In this document: positions 5,276 to 5,953 of the stretch, piece after piece
Position numbering within the stretch: the first letter of the stretch is position 1
Layout of the letters: the number at the start of each line of letters is the position of its first letter
From: Proteobacteria bacterium UBA7821
GTDB taxonomy: Bacteria; Pseudomonadota; Gammaproteobacteria; Comchoanobacterales; Comchoanobacteraceae
Assembly: GCA_002480165.1 (NCBI GenBank)
Contig: DLBP01000041.1
Location: 1 to 5,953, forward strand
Direction of reading: 5' to 3'
DNA length: 5,953 nt
The notes under the pieces: generated by a model
Seen by the model: the letters and a program-made list of their open reading frames with translations, nothing else
What the model was told of the DNA's origin: nothing
Database searches by the model: none
Made by a program: the position numbers and the translations under genes

Positions 5276-5953
5276 TGTAAAATACGAACAGCTGATACGC
5301 CCTCAGTTACTTGGCCAATTTCAGTTTGTGCTTGGCTAACACTCATGCCAGTTGCAATCAGTTGCCCCAGACGCCTATTGCGAGATAAACTTCCCGTGGT
5401 GGTTAGTACTAAGTCGCCTAAGCCTCCAAGCTGGTCGCAGGTTGCTTCTAAGCCACCCAGGTGAGTGACAACCGCCTTCATCTCTGCTAATGCTTGGACA
5501 ATAAGCCAGGCTTGTGCGTTGTGGCCATGTCCAAGACCAACAATGATGCCACTTGCAACGGCAGCTATGTTTTTATATATAGCTGACCACTGTAGCCCGG
5601 TGATGTCAGTGCTGGGTAGTATTTTGAGTGGCCACTTTTCAAAAAGAGTCGATGTTTTATCGACAACGTCTGAGTTTTTGCTTGCGCAGATCATCGATGA
5701 AAATAGCCCGCTCGCTAATTCATCAGCAAAGCAGGCACCCGATAAAACTGCGATTTGCTCAATGGGTATACCACGCTCGACCATAATGTCAGTGGGTGTT
5801 TTGCCCAGACAAGGTGCGCCCAACAATCCTTTGGTTGCGACTATCCAGGTTTTTGTTGTGGTTGCCCCTGGGATATCCATGCACCGGTCAATTAGCTCAA
5901 TGACAGAAGTGCTGGGGACAGCTATGACCCAAGTCGATGCGTTGGATAGCGCT
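5131..5953 (-). CDS. gpsA: NAD(P)+-dependent glycerol-3-phosphate dehydrogenase, 5' end outside window
   Basis: This cytoplasmic enzyme reduces dihydroxyacetone phosphate to sn-glycerol-3-phosphate, the backbone for phospholipid synthesis. About 273 C-terminal residues are visible; the frame is open to the window edge, so the N-terminal Rossmann GxGxxG part is missing and the ATG at 5880 is internal. Matches to the family in order: VIAVPS near the edge, VATKGL, the SGxxFAxE motif (here SGACFADE), YKNIAAVASGIIVGLG with the catalytic lysine (about 127 of the visible fragment), HNAQAWLI, AEM, the LGGLGDLVLTTTG and SRNRRLG signatures, and QVTEGVSAV. The distance from VTEG to the stop (about 59 residues) equals that in E. 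coli, so the C-terminus is complete. The usual Pro of SGPxFAxE is Ala here. Its 3' end overlaps a possible antisense small gene by 145 bases. Its promoter is outside the window. Confidence 0.95.
   Translation of the reverse strand, partial: ALSNASTWVIAVPSTSVIELIDRCMDIPGATTTKTWIVATKGLLGAPCLGKTPTDIMVERGIPIEQIAVLSGACFADELASGLFSSMICASKNSDVVDKTSTLFEKWPLKILPSTDITGLQWSAIYKNIAAVASGIIVGLGHGHNAQAWLIVQALAEMKAVVTHLGGLEATCDQLGGLGDLVLTTTGSLSRNRRLGQLIATGMSVSQAQTEIGQVTEGVSAVRILHQRLENGLDLPILNKTLAIVEGTAPVDSILPTDNSVVKPAGDVRLVEG

Overview
The window looks like chromosomal DNA from a Gram-negative bacterium, probably a gammaproteobacterium of moderate-to-low GC (roughly low-to-mid 40s percent, judged by eye). The support is a LolC/E-type permease with its LolD ATPase (outer-membrane lipoprotein sorting), a NhaA antiporter, a GpsA dehydrogenase, and adjacent tRNA-Cys and tRNA-Leu(UAA) genes, an order known from the glyW-cysT-leuZ cluster of enterobacteria. 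Neither tRNA gene encodes its 3' CCA, so this is not an ordinary enterobacterium. I cannot name the genus.

Layout: bases 1-159 hold the end of a tRNA-Cys gene and a complete tRNA-Leu gene on the + strand. Only 17 bases later a TTG codon opens a lolC/E/F-type permease gene (177-1409), which overlaps lolD (1402-2070) by 8 bases. lolD meets a convergent gene (3477-2071, minus strand) with no gap: the palindrome TGATCA supplies the stop codons of both. The minus-strand gene encodes an unrecognised membrane protein with a C-terminal ABC-superfamily ATPase domain. This domain is unusually compact: 70 residues separate the Walker A lysine from the Walker B aspartate, against 123 in the neighbouring LolD. 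That spacing resembles the MutS ATPase domain more than a transporter NBD, yet the N-terminal half is membrane-embedded. It is the most interesting object in the window.

A 120-base divergent intergenic region carries plausible promoters for this gene and for nhaA (3598-4764, +), whose true start is set by an AGGTGA Shine-Dalgarno sequence. Next comes a 366-base stretch with no conserved gene. It holds a good sigma70-type promoter and a possible small two-helix membrane protein (4880-5275, +), whose reading frame runs 145 bases into the antisense of the gpsA 3' end. gpsA (minus strand, 5131 to the window edge) is cut at its 5' end.

Functionally, LolC/E/F and LolD form the inner-membrane lipoprotein release machine, NhaA handles Na+/pH homeostasis, and GpsA supplies glycerol-3-phosphate for phospholipids. 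All concern the envelope, but apart from the lol pair they appear to be separate transcription units. No mobile element, CRISPR array or origin was seen.
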